A DNA stretch of 64,000 nucleotides from positions 32,517 through 96,516 of the forward strand of contig NZ_PDOG01000006.1 in NCBI RefSeq assembly GCF_003202205.1, given 5' to 3'. This stretch comes from Halomonas sp. LBP4 (GTDB lineage: Bacteria > Pseudomonadota > Gammaproteobacteria > Pseudomonadales > Halomonadaceae). Every line of letters begins with the position of its first letter. Position 1 is the stretch's first letter. Under the pieces are notes generated by a model that made no database searches, had not been told where the DNA came from, and was given only the letters and a program-made list of their open reading frames with translations. A program made the translations under genes and the position numbers. Of the stretch, positions 63,719-64,000 are shown piece by piece.

Positions 63719-63732
63719 TTTCGTATAGGAAA
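63719..63732. promoter_or_regulatory. near-palindrome TTTCGTATAGGAAA overlapping the gcvH ribosome site
   Basis: Second copy of the 63407 motif. It includes the AGGAAA that serves as ribosome-binding site for gcvH (ATG at 63738), so a bound protein would block transcription at the start of the gene, or the resemblance is partly due to the ribosome site. Confidence 0.35.
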
Positions 63733-63737
63733 ATGTG

Positions 63738-64000
63738 ATGAGCTCAATTCCCGCCAACCTGCGTTACGCCGAAAGCCATGAATGGGTGCTGGACAACGGC
63801 GACGGCACCGTGACCATCGGCATCACCGACCATGCCCAGGAGGCACTGGGCGACGTGGTCTTCGTCGAGCTGCCCGAGGTGGGGCGCGCTCTCGAACACA
63901 ACGAGGAGTTCGGCGTCATCGAGTCGGTCAAGGCCGCCTCCGACCTCTATGCCCCGGTGGCCGGCGAGATCGTCGAGGTCAACGAGGCCCTCGAGGACGC
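63738..64000 (+). CDS. gcvH: glycine cleavage system H protein, 3' end outside window
   Basis: First 87 codons of GcvH (full length about 125-130). RYAESHEWVLDNGDGTVTIG start and the lipoyl-Lys site GVIESVKAASDLYAPV (Lys 65) are intact. It carries the aminomethyl intermediate between GcvP and GcvT. The ATG follows AGGAAAATGTG. It is transcribed away from the AGCS-gcvT genes; gcvP may follow beyond the window. Confidence 0.95.
   Translation, partial: MSSIPANLRYAESHEWVLDNGDGTVTIGITDHAQEALGDVVFVELPEVGRALEHNEEFGVIESVKAASDLYAPVAGEIVEVNEALED

Larger units (their letters stand above)
63183..63737. promoter_or_regulatory. 555-bp divergent region, AGCS transporter / gcvH
   Basis: No supported ORF and no recognisable glycine riboswitch. 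It contains two related 14-bp near-palindromes (63407-63420 and 63719-63732) that may be operators, and an AT-rich start just before gcvH. The middle (about 63430-63700) is ordinary high-GC sequence in which I see nothing specific. Confidence 0.5.

Noticed and set aside
63183..63737. Glycine riboswitch before gcvH or the AGCS gene
   Set aside because: I looked for the conserved glycine-aptamer segments on both strands and found none.

Overview
This window is high-GC, densely coded gammaproteobacterial chromosome. The gene set (two-domain class I fumarase, YgfZ, PrfC, UvrB, fused NadM-Nudix, RegBA, Wza/Wzc and YjbEFGH-type exopolysaccharide genes, the BdhA/ScoAB/acetoacetyl-CoA synthetase ketone-body set) and the base composition fit a halomonad (Halomonadaceae, Halomonas-like). 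That placement is inference from protein character; no rRNA or tRNA gene was seen.

Layout. 0-2.5 kb: end of a 2-hydroxyacid dehydrogenase, then ribokinase and nucleoside hydrolase (nucleoside/ribose catabolism). 2.5-7.8 kb: acylphosphatase, a Leu/Glu/Phe/Val dehydrogenase, NadM-Nudix, a LysR regulator and cardiolipin synthase. 8-16.5 kb: housekeeping genes (fumarase, UvrB, OsmC-like, small HMA-like protein, YgfZ, TatD, PrfC). 17-18.9 kb: a RegB/RegA-type redox two-component pair. 19-27.5 kb: 3-hydroxybutyrate dehydrogenase, HybE-like protein, inositol-monophosphatase-family protein, glutaredoxin, DUF1338-like protein, ScoAB with a divergent LysR, and acetoacetyl-CoA synthetase; together these would take 3-hydroxybutyrate to acetoacetyl-CoA. 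27.7-31.9 kb: acyltransferase, LysM/LytM lipoprotein, glycosyltransferase, PAP2 phosphatase, AlkB-like dioxygenase.

31.8-55.6 kb is one long minus-strand surface-polysaccharide locus, read wza, wzc, wbpA, wbpB, wbpD, wbpE, wzx, GNAT, FemAB-like, deacetylase, wzy, two glycosyltransferases, pglC, pglD, pglE, pglF, glmS, O-antigen-ligase-like. It encodes a UDP-2,3-diacetamido-glucuronate-type pathway and a UDP-diNAc-bacillosamine-type pathway, the initiating phosphosugar transferase, flippase, polymerase and export machinery. A perfect 12-nt ops (RfaH recruitment) sequence sits in the leader. Divergent from it, 56.4-60.4 kb carries a yjbEFGH-type operon, so two exopolysaccharide systems share one AT-rich 741-bp control region. 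60.6-64 kb: gcvT, an AGCS amino-acid/Na+ symporter and the start of gcvH (glycine cleavage).

The window also holds several dispersed intergenic repeat families: (i) elements ending CTAG..GCCTGTCGGA, whose CTAG ends form the stop codons of three genes; (ii) a palindromic element with a conserved core and nested stems that differ between copies by paired, compensatory changes, flanking prfC and regBA; (iii) a 66-69 bp element with CAGGGC(A/T)ATCGC ends; (iv) a TGTAGGAGC-ended palindrome; and (v) three perfect tandem 26-bp units in front of acetoacetyl-CoA synthetase. The covarying element is the strongest candidate for something undescribed.
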